A stretch of DNA of 64,000 bases from Dyella acidisoli (GCF_030160295.1 NZ_BSOB01000018.1:124446-188445); one strand, 5' to 3'. Positions 1 through 8,829 are shown, numbered from the stretch's first letter. Notes: a model not told the origin generated them from the sequence alone. A program made the numbers and translations.

Positions 1-2
1 AC

Positions 3-1289
3 GATGCCGACGTGGAAGAGGACGAAGAGGAAGCCGCTGGCGACGGTGAAGACGAAGAAGCCGGCCCGAGCGGTCCCGATCCGGAAGAAGTGAAGCGCCG
101 CATGGAACTGCTGCGTGACCACTACGGCAAGTTCCAGAAGGCCGCCGCCAAGGCCACCGACATCGAAGACAAGAAGGTGACCAAGCTGCGCGACCAGATG
201 GCCGAGGAGTTCCTCAAGCTCAAACTCCCGTCCGCGCTGATCGACAGCTTCGTACGCCGCTTGCGCGAAGTGGTCGGCCACATCCGCCATCACGAGCGCG
301 TGCTGATGGACGTCTTCGTCAAGCACGTGAAGATGCCCAAGGCTGAATTCCTGAAAGCCTTCCCCAGCAACGAGGGCAACCTCGCCTGGGCGGAAGAGCT
401 CGGCCGCAAGCGCCAGAAGTGGTCGCCAAACATCAAGCAATATCGCGAACAGATCGACGCCGAGCAGCAGAAGCTGCTGGACATCGAGAAGAAGCTGTTC
501 CTGCCGCTGACCGACATCAAGGAAATCAACCGCAGCATGTCGGTGGGCGAAGCCAAGGCTCGCCGCGCCAAGAAGGAAATGGTGGAGGCCAACCTGCGCC
601 TGGTGATCTCCATCGCCAAGAAGTACACCAACCGCGGCCTGCAGTTCCTCGACCTGATCCAGGAAGGCAACATCGGCCTGATGAAAGCGGTGGACAAATT
701 CGAATACCGCCGCGGCTACAAGTTCTCCACGTACGCCACGTGGTGGATTCGCCAGGCCATCACCCGCTCGATCGCCGACCAGGCACGCACCATCCGTATT
801 CCGGTGCACATGATCGAAACGATCAACAAGCTAAACCGCATCTCGCGCCAGATGCTGCAGCAGTTCGGCCGCGAGCCCACGCCGGAAGAGCTGTCCAAGG
901 AAATGGACATGCCAGAGGACAAGATCCGCAAGGTGCTGAAGATCGCCAAGGAACCGATCTCGATGGAAACCCCCATCGGCGACGACGAAGATTCGCATCT
1001 GGGCGACTTCATCGAAGACACCAACGCCAGCTCGCCGATCGATTCGGCTACCGAAACCGGCCTGGTGGAAACTGTGCGCGACGTGCTCGCCGGCCTCACC
1101 CCGCGCGAAGCGAAGGTGCTGCGCATGCGCTTCGGCATCGACATGAACACCGACCACACCCTGGAAGAAGTCGGCAAGCAGTTCGACGTCACCCGCGAGC
1201 GCATCCGCCAGATCGAAGCCAAGGCACTGCGCAAGCTGCGTCACCCGAGCCGCTCGGAACAGCTGCGTTCGTTCCTCGATATCGATTGA
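3..1289 (+). CDS. rpoD: RNA polymerase primary sigma factor (sigma-70), 5' truncated by window edge
   Basis: This is the C-terminal 428 residues of the housekeeping sigma factor, which directs core RNA polymerase to -35/-10 promoters. The frame is open to the window edge, so the real start lies upstream. An acidic stretch comes first. Then come the non-conserved region, sigma region 2 ([19 protein letters not shown], then the melting segment with [10 protein letters not shown]), region 3, and region 4 with the helix-turn-helix [20 protein letters not shown]. It ends in FLDID, normal for RpoD. A strong intrinsic terminator follows within 25 bp. No other sigma family has this combination with the long acidic spacer, so the call is safe. 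Confidence 0.97.
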   Translation, partial: DADVEEDEEEAAGDGEDEEAGPSGPDPEEVKRRMELLRDHYGKFQKAAAKATDIEDKKVTKLRDQMAEEFLKLKLPSALIDSFVRRLREVVGHIRHHERVLMDVFVKHVKMPKAEFLKAFPSNEGNLAWAEELGRKRQKWSPNIKQYREQIDAEQQKLLDIEKKLFLPLTDIKEINRSMSVGEAKARRAKKEMVEANLRLVISIAKKYTNRGLQFLDLIQEGNIGLMKAVDKFEYRRGYKFSTYATWWIRQAITRSIADQARTIRIPVHMIETINKLNRISRQMLQQFGREPTPEELSKEMDMPEDKIRKVLKIAKEPISMETPIGDDEDSHLGDFIEDTNASSPIDSATETGLVETVRDVLAGLTPREAKVLRMRFGIDMNTDHTLEEVGKQFDVTRERIRQIEAKALRKLRHPSRSEQLRSFLDID

Positions 1290-1311
1290 GCCAAACGTTA
1301 GTCGTTACAGC

Positions 1312-1338
1312 AAAAGCCCCGCGAATGCGGGGCTTTTT
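1312..1338 (+). terminator. Intrinsic terminator of rpoD
   Basis: An 11-bp perfect stem (AAAAGCCCCGC / GCGGGGCTTTT) with a GAAT tetraloop is followed by a T-rich tract, 23 bp after the rpoD stop codon. This is a textbook Rho-independent terminator. Confidence 0.95.
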
Positions 1339-1343
1339 CTTTA

Positions 1344-1381
1344 CCCCCTCTCCCCTCCGGGGAGAGGGCTGGGGTGAGGGG
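1344..1381. repeat. Dispersed GC-rich intergenic repeat (CCCTCTCCCC / GGGGAGAGGG type)
   Basis: The sequence contains the imperfect inverted repeat CCTCTCCCCTCC / GGGGAGAGGG followed by CTGGGGTGAGGGG. Elements of this look are common between genes in xanthomonad and related genomes. The family assignment is from general familiarity; copy number cannot be seen here. Confidence 0.5.
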
Positions 1382-1452
1382 CCATCCTCGCCCGAAATCA
1401 CTTCGAAGCCGGACACCAAAACAACCTGAGCGCACATTTACCCAACACGCGC

Positions 1453-1480
1453 CGTCATCCCGGCGCAGGCCGGGATCCAG
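1453..1480. repeat. Short palindromic intergenic repeat (CATCCCGGC / GCCGGGATCC)
   Basis: CGTCATCCCGGCGCAGGCCG followed by GGATCCAG forms an inverted repeat of the widespread 'rCGTCATCCCGGCG' type found between genes in many GC-rich proteobacteria. No coding function is seen. The 1290-1608 stretch otherwise holds only the rpoD terminator and these repeats. Confidence 0.45.
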
Positions 1481-1608
1481 TCAGGCACGTCGTGCGAAGC
1501 ACACAACATAAAAAAATCTCGCTTCACCACCAACTCGCATCGACTGGATTCCGACCTAAAACAACCATCCAACTGAATCGCCGATCAGGAACAACTTACC
1601 TGAGCGCC

Positions 1609-1980
1609 TCAGTGCACATCATAGAAAAACTGCTCCTGCACAACCTTGTCGCCCTTGACGTGATACACGCAGATCTCGCGCATATCCGCCCTGCCACGTC
1701 CTTTCATCGTGACATCCAGATGCATCGCCACGCTGAACCAGCCATCCGCGATCACCGGATCGCTGACTTCATTCTTGTGGATCTTCTCCAAGCTGTCCTG
1801 GAACTGATGTCCCTTCTCCAGAATCGCCTTCAATCCCTTCGCGTTCCCCATCGGGCCACTCGCCATCTCCTGCGGCTCGATGCTGATCGCATCCTTCGCA
1901 TAAAGCTCGTTCTGCGCCTGCTCGTACTTACCCTCGCGGCACAGCGCCACCAACCGCTTCGCAACCGTTTCAGTGCTCAT
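1609..1980 (-). CDS. SnoaL-like / nuclear transport factor 2 family protein
   Basis: A 123-residue protein with the pattern of small SnoaL-like alpha+beta barrel proteins: an N-terminal helical segment (AKRLVALCREGKYEQAQNEL), 'YAKDAISIEPQ', and a beta-rich C-terminal half ending VYHVKGDKVVQEQFFYD. The family includes small cyclases, isomerases and many binding proteins of unknown role, so substrate cannot be given. The start has a good ribosome site (GGAGGTGG, 4 nt before ATG). It is monocistronic and convergent with rpoD. It is host backbone, not part of the mobile elements. Confidence 0.75.
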   Translation of the reverse strand: MSTETVAKRLVALCREGKYEQAQNELYAKDAISIEPQEMASGPMGNAKGLKAILEKGHQFQDSLEKIHKNEVSDPVIADGWFSVAMHLDVTMKGRGRADMREICVYHVKGDKVVQEQFFYDVH

Positions 1981-2126
1981 GGTTCCACCTCCGCGTAAAA
2001 GGGGGAACTTAATCTAAGCCCGGCAACGTTAAAGAAACGAGCACGAGGCAGCGGGCCACGGATTTTTTTGCGGCGCGCAACGACACCAACTGCCGTTGTC
2101 ATGCTGTTATCATTCCCCGCGAGATA

Positions 2127-2453
2127 GGGCCTATAGCTCAACGGTTAGAGCAGGGGACTCATCGAAAGGTGCCGTCGCGCAGTAATGCGCGAACGGGAAC
2201 GGGATGAATTCAGGGAACCCGCAGCGACGCCAGTGCGGATCGGTGGCAACCCTGAGCCAAGCCGGCGGTACACCGCCGGAAGGTGCAGAGACTACCTGAG
2301 GACTTCAGCGTCCTTCATAACAGGCTCGAGCGTCCCGCACCCCACCCGCACGTTGTGAAACGTCGGAGGGTGAAGAGATAGTCCGCGCCGAGAGGAAACT
2401 TTCGGAGCACGCGAATCCCTTGGTTCCAGGTTCGAATCCTGGTGGGCCCACCA
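2127..2453 (+). tRNA. tRNA-Ile2 (CAU anticodon, lysidine type), split by a group I intron
   Basis: The exons 2127-2162 and 2414-2453 join into a full cloverleaf. The acceptor stem is GGGCCTA/TGGGCCC with discriminator A and an encoded CCA. The D arm is AGCTCAACGGTTAGAGC. The anticodon stem is GGGGA/TCCCT with loop CTCATAA, and the T arm is CCAGG-TTCGAAT-CCTGG. The CAT anticodon with this body, not that of initiator or elongator Met, fits tRNA-Ile2 whose C34 is modified to lysidine by TilS. Automatic tools may call it tRNA-Met. The intron sits directly after anticodon base 36. The 3' end is probably also the prophage attachment site, and a Tn7-like transposon starts 23 bp beyond it. Confidence 0.9.
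2163..2413 (+). ncRNA. Self-splicing group I intron in the tRNA-Ile anticodon loop
   Basis: A 251-nt insertion follows U36 of the anticodon and ends in G (the omega G) at 2413, as group I introns do. The catalytic core is recognisable: GAGCCAAGCC (J3/4-P4 region), GAAGGTGCAGAGACTA (P6/J6-7/P7) and GGTGAAGAGATAGTCC (P8/J8-7/P7'). These elements and the position match the small intron in Azoarcus pre-tRNA-Ile(CAU), subgroup IC3, which is 205 nt. There is no homing endonuclease frame inside, so any spread would need help or reverse splicing. Apparent reading frames across it are spurious. Confidence 0.9.
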
Positions 2454-2471
2454 ATCTCTCATCTCAGGTGA

Positions 2472-2476
2472 CCTCA
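2472..2476. repeat. Left target-site duplication of the Tn7-like transposon (CCTCA)
   Basis: CCTCA immediately precedes the transposon's left TGCGC terminus and is repeated immediately after the right terminus at 26828-26832. A 5-bp duplication is the hallmark of Tn7-family insertion. Confidence 0.9.
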
Positions 2477-2541
2477 TGCGCTTTCACTCATAGTTTGGCC
2501 GCTTTGGCCAAACTATGAGATTTTGGAAGCAAAGTTTGGCC
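2477..2541. repeat. Transposon left end with three TnsB-site-like repeats
   Basis: The terminus TGCGC is followed by CATAGTTTGGCC (2489-2500), its inverted copy GGCCAAACTATG (2506-2517) and a partial direct copy AGTTTGGCC (2533-2541). The first two form a 14-bp perfect inverted repeat (arms 2487-2500 and 2506-2519) with a 5-nt loop. Repeated 12-bp units at the ends are expected TnsB binding sites. Confidence 0.85.
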
Positions 2542-2664
2542 AGAATCGAGAAGCTGGCGCGCGTCCTGCGCTCACCGATGAAGTCAATCACGTAAACCAA
2601 ACAGTCGCCATCAGTGTGCCGATTCCCTGACCAAATCGCCTAGGCGCGCTTCTGACTTCGGATA

Positions 2665-2685
2665 GTGGTCTCCCAGGGAGACCAC
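2665..2685. promoter_or_regulatory. Palindrome just beyond tniQ
   Basis: Two perfect 10-bp arms, GTGGTCTCCC and GGGAGACCAC, flank a single A, 7 bp past the tniQ stop codon. No T tract follows on the minus strand, so it is not a clear intrinsic terminator. It could be a weak transcription stop or a protein site. The rest of 2542-2691 shows nothing else. Confidence 0.4.
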
Positions 2686-2691
2686 CATGCC

Positions 2692-4068
2692 TCATAGATA
2701 CCCGGCGGCACGCCCGCGTTTCAACATGCATCGCTGACTTTTACTCAGCATAGTCATCTCACTTAGATTCTTTATCCTTGCGTGCGTCTTCAGCACCTCA
2801 TTTATCAGAAGCCTCGCGACGCGCTTCTTTATCTCGAAGTTCGAATGAAGATGATCAACAAGCTCATCTTGGCTGCGAAATTCGCCTGCTAGGTAACGAA
2901 GGAATGCTCGGCCCTCGGTGAGCTCGGCTTTGGCTTGGCGCTTATGCTGCTTGTTAGCCTGACGAACTTGAGCCTTGTATTCCTGCTTGTATATCTTGCA
3001 GAGAATAGGTTCCCGATAGCTGAGAAAGCCCTTAGAAACGCCAAGCGCTCGCGCAAATTCGGTAAACGCGACCAGAGGCCGCTGGGGGTATTCGGAGATC
3101 GCTTCAATCAGGCGCAAGCGAACTTGCTTCAACATCTCAGGTGAACGGCGCGGCTTTGGGCTACTGGGGAGTGCTTGATGATCGATCAATAGCTGACCCG
3201 CCGCCTTCGCAGCGCCGCGAGGGTCGGCTAGCACGTCAGGCAATCTTACGCCCGCAACGTGGCAGCGCTTGAGCATGGTCGAAAGTGTCGGTCTCTGCCC
3301 CTCTCGCCATGTCCTGGAAGCAAACTCCGGCCGAGTGTTCTTTACATAGGCCACCAGAGGATTGGCCAGCGCACGGAGCTCGTCACAAAAGATCGAAAAC
3401 GCCCTCGGAACAGTCGAGCTAAGCGATCCATCGGCGATGTTCTGCACTAATGCCCTGCAGTTGTCCTCCGCGAAGCAGGGATGCGGAGCCCTAGTCCATG
3501 TCTCAGGTTGTTGCACCAACGATTCAGAGCATTTTGCACAGCGCGCCATTCCCGCACGAGGATGGTATGCCAGCTGATGGTGGCCGCAGTGGCAACACGC
3601 GTGTTCCAGCGCAACCTGGTGTATCGGGCATCGCTCCATGGGAGCTATCGCCCATAGCAGCCTGTCGTAGTGGGGCTCCCCTCGCCGATCAGACCAATAC
3701 ATACAGGCCGGACACCAAGCTCGCCCTCGCTTTAGCACCCCATGTGCGACGGCATCCGCTGCATCTCGAAGAGGAAGGAGCGTTGTGCGATAGAGATCGG
3801 GCTGGTGAGTCGCAGCGGAGACGACGCGGACGTAGTTCGCCACGGCCTCGCCGTAACCGCAAAGAGGCTGACGGTTGGCCTTGTAAAGAAATACATCATT
3901 GAGCTCGACGGGCACTTCGTTATTTCGCTGCCACCACTCGGCAAGGTGCTTAGCCATAGGGATCATTGTCGTAGCGTGAAGCAGGGCAAATCGATAAAAA
4001 TACGAATGAAATTGCTCAATCTCTTCCGTTTCCCAACCCATGGGCTGTAGCGAGAAATAGTTACTCAT
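2692..4068 (-). CDS. tniQ: TniQ/TnsD-family target-selection protein
   Basis: A 458-residue TniQ-family protein that in Tn7-like elements recognises the attachment site and recruits TnsC. The length is close to TnsD rather than the shorter CRISPR-associated TniQ. Zinc-binding residues follow the family pattern: C119-x2-C122 (WCPAC), C147-x2-H150 (RCPIH), then CCHC near 158-161 and C177-x2-C180. The C-terminal part is rich in basic helices, as expected for DNA binding. The ATG at 4068 is chosen because it overlaps the tnsC stop (GATGAGTAA); a longer frame to 4158 exists but has no support. It is last in the operon tnsAB-tnsC-tniQ and lies next to the tRNA that it probably targets. Confidence 0.88.
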   Translation of the reverse strand: MSNYFSLQPMGWETEEIEQFHSYFYRFALLHATTMIPMAKHLAEWWQRNNEVPVELNDVFLYKANRQPLCGYGEAVANYVRVVSAATHQPDLYRTTLLPLRDAADAVAHGVLKRGRAWCPACMYWSDRRGEPHYDRLLWAIAPMERCPIHQVALEHACCHCGHHQLAYHPRAGMARCAKCSESLVQQPETWTRAPHPCFAEDNCRALVQNIADGSLSSTVPRAFSIFCDELRALANPLVAYVKNTRPEFASRTWREGQRPTLSTMLKRCHVAGVRLPDVLADPRGAAKAAGQLLIDHQALPSSPKPRRSPEMLKQVRLRLIEAISEYPQRPLVAFTEFARALGVSKGFLSYREPILCKIYKQEYKAQVRQANKQHKRQAKAELTEGRAFLRYLAGEFRSQDELVDHLHSNFEIKKRVARLLINEVLKTHARIKNLSEMTMLSKSQRCMLKRGRAAGYL

Positions 4069-5092
4069 CGGCCACCGCCGGATAAGCCGGGAGCGCGCGG
4101 TTGGGTTTGCGCATGAAAGGGCGATGGGTCGCCTTGTCCTTGGTCGATTTAATCCCATCTGCCTGCTTTGCAGGCATATCCGTCGTTAGGCTCGCGAGAG
4201 CCTGCTTGCCCGTAGCGATATCATGCTTGATCGCCTCGTGTTCGTGCCTTAAGGGATAGACGGCGTGCAAGCTGCGTCGGTCGATGGCTTTCGACCCGCT
4301 TAGTGATCGGGCAGCCCACAAGACCTTTTCGAGTAGCCCAAAACATCCGTTGGTGACTTGAAGGAGAGGTTCCGCTTCGTCGAGAAGGAGCGTAGACGGT
4401 CGCGTAGCGACATATTTACTGCAGAACTTCAGGATCCGGTCCCATTCGGCAAGATCATCACTACTTTCCGTATAGGGCGCCAATTCGACACAGATCAAAC
4501 GGCCCGCAAAATGCGCCGAATCGAACAGTCCCCGGTAGGCAAGCTCGTATCCACCGACGAGAACCAAGGTCCGATCGATGGCACCCAAGCACTTGATCGA
4601 TTGGATGACGTTCGTGCGAACGTCTCTATTATTCGTGTGTGTCAGGTGGTGTGCCTCATCGAGCAGGACAAAGGACGTCGACCGGGCTGCGAGCGCCACC
4701 TCAAGCGCCACTCTCATCGTGCCTTCGTCTCTACCCCGCGAGGGCCGGTAGTGATCGAGCTCATCGAACTCGCCGACATGCTCGTACATGGGATGACGAA
4801 CTGCCTTCAGAAGGCTCAAAGTCAAATGCTTTGGTGATATCCGTCCATCGTTGCTCGTTCTTACGACGAGCGACACCCAAGGCATGGCATTCCTGTCTCC
4901 AGTCCGTAGCTCGCGGGAAAGCAACTCGGTGAGGCCCTTGAAGATAAGTGACTTGCCAACCTGAGTCGGCCCCACAAGCGCGATCACTTTTCCACCGGGC
5001 GAACAGCGCACCAGCTCGGTAAATTGGCGTCTCGCTTCGACAAAGTTGCGGTGTTGAAGTGGTGCAGGAAAGAGAATGGGCTTCACCGTCAT
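4061..5092 (-). CDS. tnsC: TnsC/TniB-family AAA+ ATPase, transposition regulator
   Basis: A 343-residue ATPase that in Tn7-like systems bridges the target complex and the TnsAB transposase and confers target immunity. Walker A is GPTQVGKS (41-48); Walker B is SFVLLDEAHHL with D145-E146. The N terminus (FPAPLQHRNFVEARRQF) is typical of TniB-type ATPases. The start codon overlaps the tnsAB stop by ATGA, and its end overlaps tniQ, so the three genes are translationally coupled. Tn7 TnsC is about 550 residues; this compact form is common in elements with fused TnsAB. Confidence 0.9.
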   Translation of the reverse strand: MTVKPILFPAPLQHRNFVEARRQFTELVRCSPGGKVIALVGPTQVGKSLIFKGLTELLSRELRTGDRNAMPWVSLVVRTSNDGRISPKHLTLSLLKAVRHPMYEHVGEFDELDHYRPSRGRDEGTMRVALEVALAARSTSFVLLDEAHHLTHTNNRDVRTNVIQSIKCLGAIDRTLVLVGGYELAYRGLFDSAHFAGRLICVELAPYTESSDDLAEWDRILKFCSKYVATRPSTLLLDEAEPLLQVTNGCFGLLEKVLWAARSLSGSKAIDRRSLHAVYPLRHEHEAIKHDIATGKQALASLTTDMPAKQADGIKSTKDKATHRPFMRKPNRALPAYPAVADE

Positions 5093-7575
5093 TCCTTATC
5101 CATGATCAGGTCGCCGATGTCCTCCATGCGTCCGGTACGGCGCAACTCTTGGACGTCCGTTGCTTTAGGCCTTCGTTGAGCTGGCCTCTCTTTATCAAGG
5201 CTGACGTCGCGACTGAGTGCCGACGCCAGCGCCAACCTCTTGGCCTCGTATGTTTCGAGCTCAGCCTCGAAGGCCAGCGCTTTCGTCAAGCTTCGAAGCT
5301 GCTGGTGAACCGCAGTACGCGCGATGACTTCAAAGGTCGGAAGCGCGGCATGGATCTTCGCTTTCGTACTCCGACAGACGTGCCACGTATTGACCAGGCA
5401 CACGTAGGCGATCGAGCCGTCGAAAGGCTCGATCCTTACTCGAACAGTCTTCTTGGGTCCTTTGTAATTGAAAAGAGCGTGGCAGCCGTACCATGTTTCG
5501 TAGACGCGAATTCCGCGGCCTGGAACGAGTTGATAACTCTCCTCAGGAGCGTCCACCGCCGTCTGAATGAGAAAACTGGTATCGACGACTACCCGCTTCC
5601 CGTTGAACGGGAAAGACGCGTCAGATTTCGCCCGCATTCCCGAGCGGCTATCTAACGCATCAGGTTTGGGTTCATGGTTGTATCCGTTGAATGTATAGGT
5701 TTCGAGCATCTCGGCAAGCTGGTGAAAATTGAGGCGTGCGCGATGGGCCGAGTTAAATTTTCCAGACGCTTTGCGCGCGGATGCGACACCGGGAACGAAT
5801 CCGGGCAATCCCCTAGCAAACTTTTCCTTGAATACCCCAAAGAGACGCTCGACCTCTTTACCAAACCGAGGATCTTCGGGAGGCCGCTGGAATCTTGTTA
5901 TCCCAAGCGTGGCCAGCAATGTCACGAAATGGACACTGTCAAACTCCTTGCCTCCATCGACGATCAGGATCTCTGGCAAGCGCCCATGGCGGCTGGCGCA
6001 GTCTCTGATGACCATCGCACATGAGTTACGGCATGGTGCCTTGTACGACAGCCATATTCCCAGCACCTCGCCGCTGTAGCCATCGACCATGGCTGTAAGC
6101 CATGCCCTGCGTGTGAGGGGGCGACACTTTGCTCGGCCCAACAGCAAAGCGATATCGACCTCGTAGTGATCGATGTGCGCGATCGAAAACGCCCGTGTAG
6201 GGAGCAGTGTTCGGTTGAGGGGATCAATGGATGCCGCAGCAGCGTTGCTTGCCCGACGTCCTCCGCGGATAGCATGGAGGTCAGCCTCGCAGGAATAGGA
6301 GTTGTAGTGGCGGTAGAAGGTTGCCGCTACGACCGGCCGATCGTCGCTGTTCTTTGGGAAGGAACGCCATCGGGAGCGGTATTCCAAGTACCCGTTCGCG
6401 ATTGTGCTGAGGTTTGAATCGCCTTTTGTCTCCCGAATGACGTCATGCATCAGCTGAAGATGGGCGGGAGCGATACGCGCCTTTCTGTTTCCGCAGCGTG
6501 CCCAACGAGGATGCAGAGCGGCCGGATCCCCGCCCGCCTCCCTTAGAGCCTTCCCATACCGGCGCTTAGTCCTTTCGGACTTCTGCGAGAGGTCAGGTAT
6601 CGGATCTATCAGACCACAAGCTGCATACCGCGAGGCGACCTCTTGCACGTGCTGAGGTGCCGGCACGTACTCAGTAGAGACCGTATTTTTTACAGCTATC
6701 GCATCTTTGAATCGGAAACCCGTGCTACCCATCAAACGGGTCAAGCTCGGGTCAGCGGTGACCCAGACGTCAGCAGGCGTGCTTAGCAAACAGTGGTCAA
6801 GATCAACGTGTATGCACCCTTGATCCACCAGCTGCAGAATCGGTGTAACGTCTTCGATATGCAGGCGATCAAGAAGCAGTCTGATCTGTACAACTTCAAT
6901 TTCCCGAACGATCGTGAGGACGCGCGCTCTCAGGCGCACGAGCCTGGGTGTGTCATTAACCTGGCGCACGGTCAGCAACGTTCGTAAGTTATCCGCGCGA
7001 ATAGCAGAAGTATTGCTGCTTGGTATCACGCGATGGTTGATGCCCAGTGCGCGAAAATGCGCCCTCGCCGGCACACAGACGTACTCCTCTTGCTCCTGGA
7101 TCCAATCATTCGCCCGTTGTCTGCAAAGCGCCTCAAGAACTTCATCGTGCTTCGCTTCATAGGCAACGACACAGTCATCGTGAATGACCAGAAAGTCGGG
7201 CGTATGGGGCACTCTCGTCGCGACACCTGATCGATTGGTGATGCAGAGCGGCACGCTCTTAGGCTGGTCATAGATGGCCAGGACATCTCGCCGCCATAGC
7301 ATCTCCAGTAGGAAGAAGTATTCCCCCGACGCCGACTCAACCTGCAACACGACTCCCAAGTCAGGCACCGGCACGTTGCCGATGAGGTTTCGGTTCCGGT
7401 GGACACCAACAGCACGAGCCGGGGGGGAAGAGGCCACCTCCAGCACGTACTTACTCCCCTCTTCCGTCAAACCAAGATCGTCGAGGAGCTCCTCCAAAGG
7501 TGTAGAGCCACGAATGATTGGCGACGAAGGCTGTCCGGGAACTGCTACCTCTATTGCTTCTTGAAGAGTATTCAT
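5089..7575 (-). CDS. tnsAB: TnsA-TnsB fusion transposase
   Basis: One 828-residue polypeptide joins the two Tn7 transposase activities. Residues about 25-200 are a TnsA-like restriction-fold endonuclease, with PHTPDF (D127) and E140-A-K142 forming the D...ExK site that cuts the 5' strand. Residues about 440-700 are a TnsB-like DDE integrase, with D469 (HIDHYEVD), D540 (LIVDGGKEF) and E576 (VERLFG) that cut and join the 3' strand. Having both activities predicts cut-and-paste movement. ATG 7575 is preferred because GGAG sits 6 nt upstream. A GTG at 7677 also has AGGTGAG, but its extra residues look like debris of another gene (similar to the end of the protein at 8830-9147). Confidence 0.9.
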   Translation of the reverse strand: MNTLQEAIEVAVPGQPSSPIIRGSTPLEELLDDLGLTEEGSKYVLEVASSPPARAVGVHRNRNLIGNVPVPDLGVVLQVESASGEYFFLLEMLWRRDVLAIYDQPKSVPLCITNRSGVATRVPHTPDFLVIHDDCVVAYEAKHDEVLEALCRQRANDWIQEQEEYVCVPARAHFRALGINHRVIPSSNTSAIRADNLRTLLTVRQVNDTPRLVRLRARVLTIVREIEVVQIRLLLDRLHIEDVTPILQLVDQGCIHVDLDHCLLSTPADVWVTADPSLTRLMGSTGFRFKDAIAVKNTVSTEYVPAPQHVQEVASRYAACGLIDPIPDLSQKSERTKRRYGKALREAGGDPAALHPRWARCGNRKARIAPAHLQLMHDVIRETKGDSNLSTIANGYLEYRSRWRSFPKNSDDRPVVAATFYRHYNSYSCEADLHAIRGGRRASNAAAASIDPLNRTLLPTRAFSIAHIDHYEVDIALLLGRAKCRPLTRRAWLTAMVDGYSGEVLGIWLSYKAPCRNSCAMVIRDCASRHGRLPEILIVDGGKEFDSVHFVTLLATLGITRFQRPPEDPRFGKEVERLFGVFKEKFARGLPGFVPGVASARKASGKFNSAHRARLNFHQLAEMLETYTFNGYNHEPKPDALDSRSGMRAKSDASFPFNGKRVVVDTSFLIQTAVDAPEESYQLVPGRGIRVYETWYGCHALFNYKGPKKTVRVRIEPFDGSIAYVCLVNTWHVCRSTKAKIHAALPTFEVIARTAVHQQLRSLTKALAFEAELETYEAKRLALASALSRDVSLDKERPAQRRPKATDVQELRRTGRMEDIGDLIMDKE

Positions 7576-7773
7576 CCTCGGCTCCACATCGAAATTCGAC
7601 CAGGTGGTTAGATCGAGATCGGCGAAGTAATGGCCTGGCGCCGGTTGATTGGGTGACGCGCGGCCACGACGAGGCACTTCTCACCTGCTTTCCGATGAAA
7701 AGGCCTTGACTTCGGGGAATAGGGCTCTGAAGATAAGTTCGGGTGGTTGCTTCAATACCCGTCTCACCGAAAG

Positions 7774-7802
7774 GCTCCGCATGCCAGTGCGGGGCTTTTC
7801 TT
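7774..7802 (+). terminator. Intrinsic terminator-like hairpin upstream of tnsAB
   Basis: An 8-bp stem (GCTCCGCA / TGCGGGGC, one wobble pair) with a 6-nt loop is followed by TTTTCTT on the plus strand. No plus-strand gene ends here, so it is either a relic or insulates the divergent region. Confidence 0.5.
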
Positions 7803-7825
7803 GTCTCAGCGCCGGTGATTTCGTG

Positions 7826-8116
7826 TTAGTCACTCATGGGACGAACCTCCGTTGGATCCTCGCTGACAGTACGTCGCCCTTGTTGCTTGCTTTCCAGCCC
7901 AAGGCCTGGTGACGCATCTCCTTGGACGGCCGGCTTCATACCGAGGGCAATGGCGATCTGATGCCCGCGGCCACGGGTACAGCGCGACCTGCCCGACAGC
8001 ACTGCGTAGACGGCTTGGCGCGGGTAGCCGTGATCTCGCGCCCAATCGGTCAGCGATATTCCCCTGTCGTAAAACCAGTTTCGCGCCTCTTTGGCGGTGC
8101 GTAGGTGGTCACTCAT
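7826..8116 (-). CDS. DNA-binding protein of the BcepMu gp16 family
   Basis: 96 residues from the ATG at 8116 (a longer frame to a TTG at 8185 is less likely). The core TAKEARNWFYDRGISLTDWA, then HGYPRQAVYAVLSGRS and HQIAIALGMK, is the small helix-turn-helix family typified by gp16 of the Mu-like phage BcepMu. These are presumed regulators of transposable phages and elements. It lies about 250 bp upstream of tnsAB on the same strand, a position suited to a transposition regulator, though that role is inferred from location. Confidence 0.72.
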   Translation of the reverse strand: MSDHLRTAKEARNWFYDRGISLTDWARDHGYPRQAVYAVLSGRSRCTRGRGHQIAIALGMKPAVQGDASPGLGLESKQQGRRTVSEDPTEVRPMSD

Positions 8117-8829
8117 ATCTGATCGCACTGTTGGAAACGGATGCCGCAACTGATTGAGTAGTAGAGAATTTCTTCCGAAAACCAATCCACGACGAAATCG
8201 GGATATCTGGTTAGAAACATGATGATTTGGACGAATATGCGACGAATCACGGTTACACCTACCTGTTGATTGCTTGGTAGTTTCACGTATACGCCTTATA
8301 TTTCAATCACTTACGTTAACATCGACCAAGGTAGCACTCGCCCCGTGACGAGTAAACATGTGCCTTAGCGAACCGGGAATCAGCTCGCTGGGGGATATAA
8401 GTGAACCAAGTGAGAACTGACGCCCTACCCGCTTTCAGTAGCGGGTGGATGCTGGTTGATCGGGGTGGGTACCACACAGACGCCACTTCGGGGCTGGGTT
8501 ATGGGTGGCTGGCTGATGTCACATGGCGCTTGCTTGCTTCGGCCTTGTCACGTTCACGAAGGCGCAACGGATCCACTCGCTCGGTGGCGCCGGCGATCGG
8601 CCAAAGACCTAAGGCAAAGTCATTGCTTGACTAAGATTTCAACCGTCCACCGAGCCCATACAATAGAACTTAAACCTGAAGCGCCCTCGTTTTTCCAGTC
8701 GCTCGAAAGTAGAGGCTGCTGACGACACTCAGCAGAATTTGGATAGCCATTGGGGTCATCAAACTCGTCGAGCAGGCAACTTTCCGAATGGCGGATAAGC
8801 TCATAGCTAAGGCAGAGCCTCTTCGGTCA
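8117..8829. other. Intergenic stretch without a supported gene
   Basis: About 710 bp. Short frames (for example 8401-8634 plus) lack a good ribosome site and family resemblance. The part 8185-8330 is AT-rich and could hold promoters for the regulator at 8116. Nothing else is recognised. Confidence 0.5.

Noticed and set aside
419-1429. Long plus-strand frame inside rpoD
   Set aside because: It is an out-of-frame shadow of rpoD with low-complexity composition and no family pattern.
2097-2126. TTGTCA/TATCAT as tRNA promoter
   Set aside because: The two hexamers are only about 6 bp apart, so they cannot work as a -35/-10 pair; the promoter was left unannotated.
2292-2477. Minus-strand frame containing WAHQDSNLEPRDS
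   Set aside because: This is the well-known spurious translation of a tRNA gene read backwards, here fused to the antisense of the group I intron.
8401-8634. 77-codon plus-strand frame
   Set aside because: GTG start without a ribosome site, no family resemblance, Arg/Ser-rich shadow-like composition.
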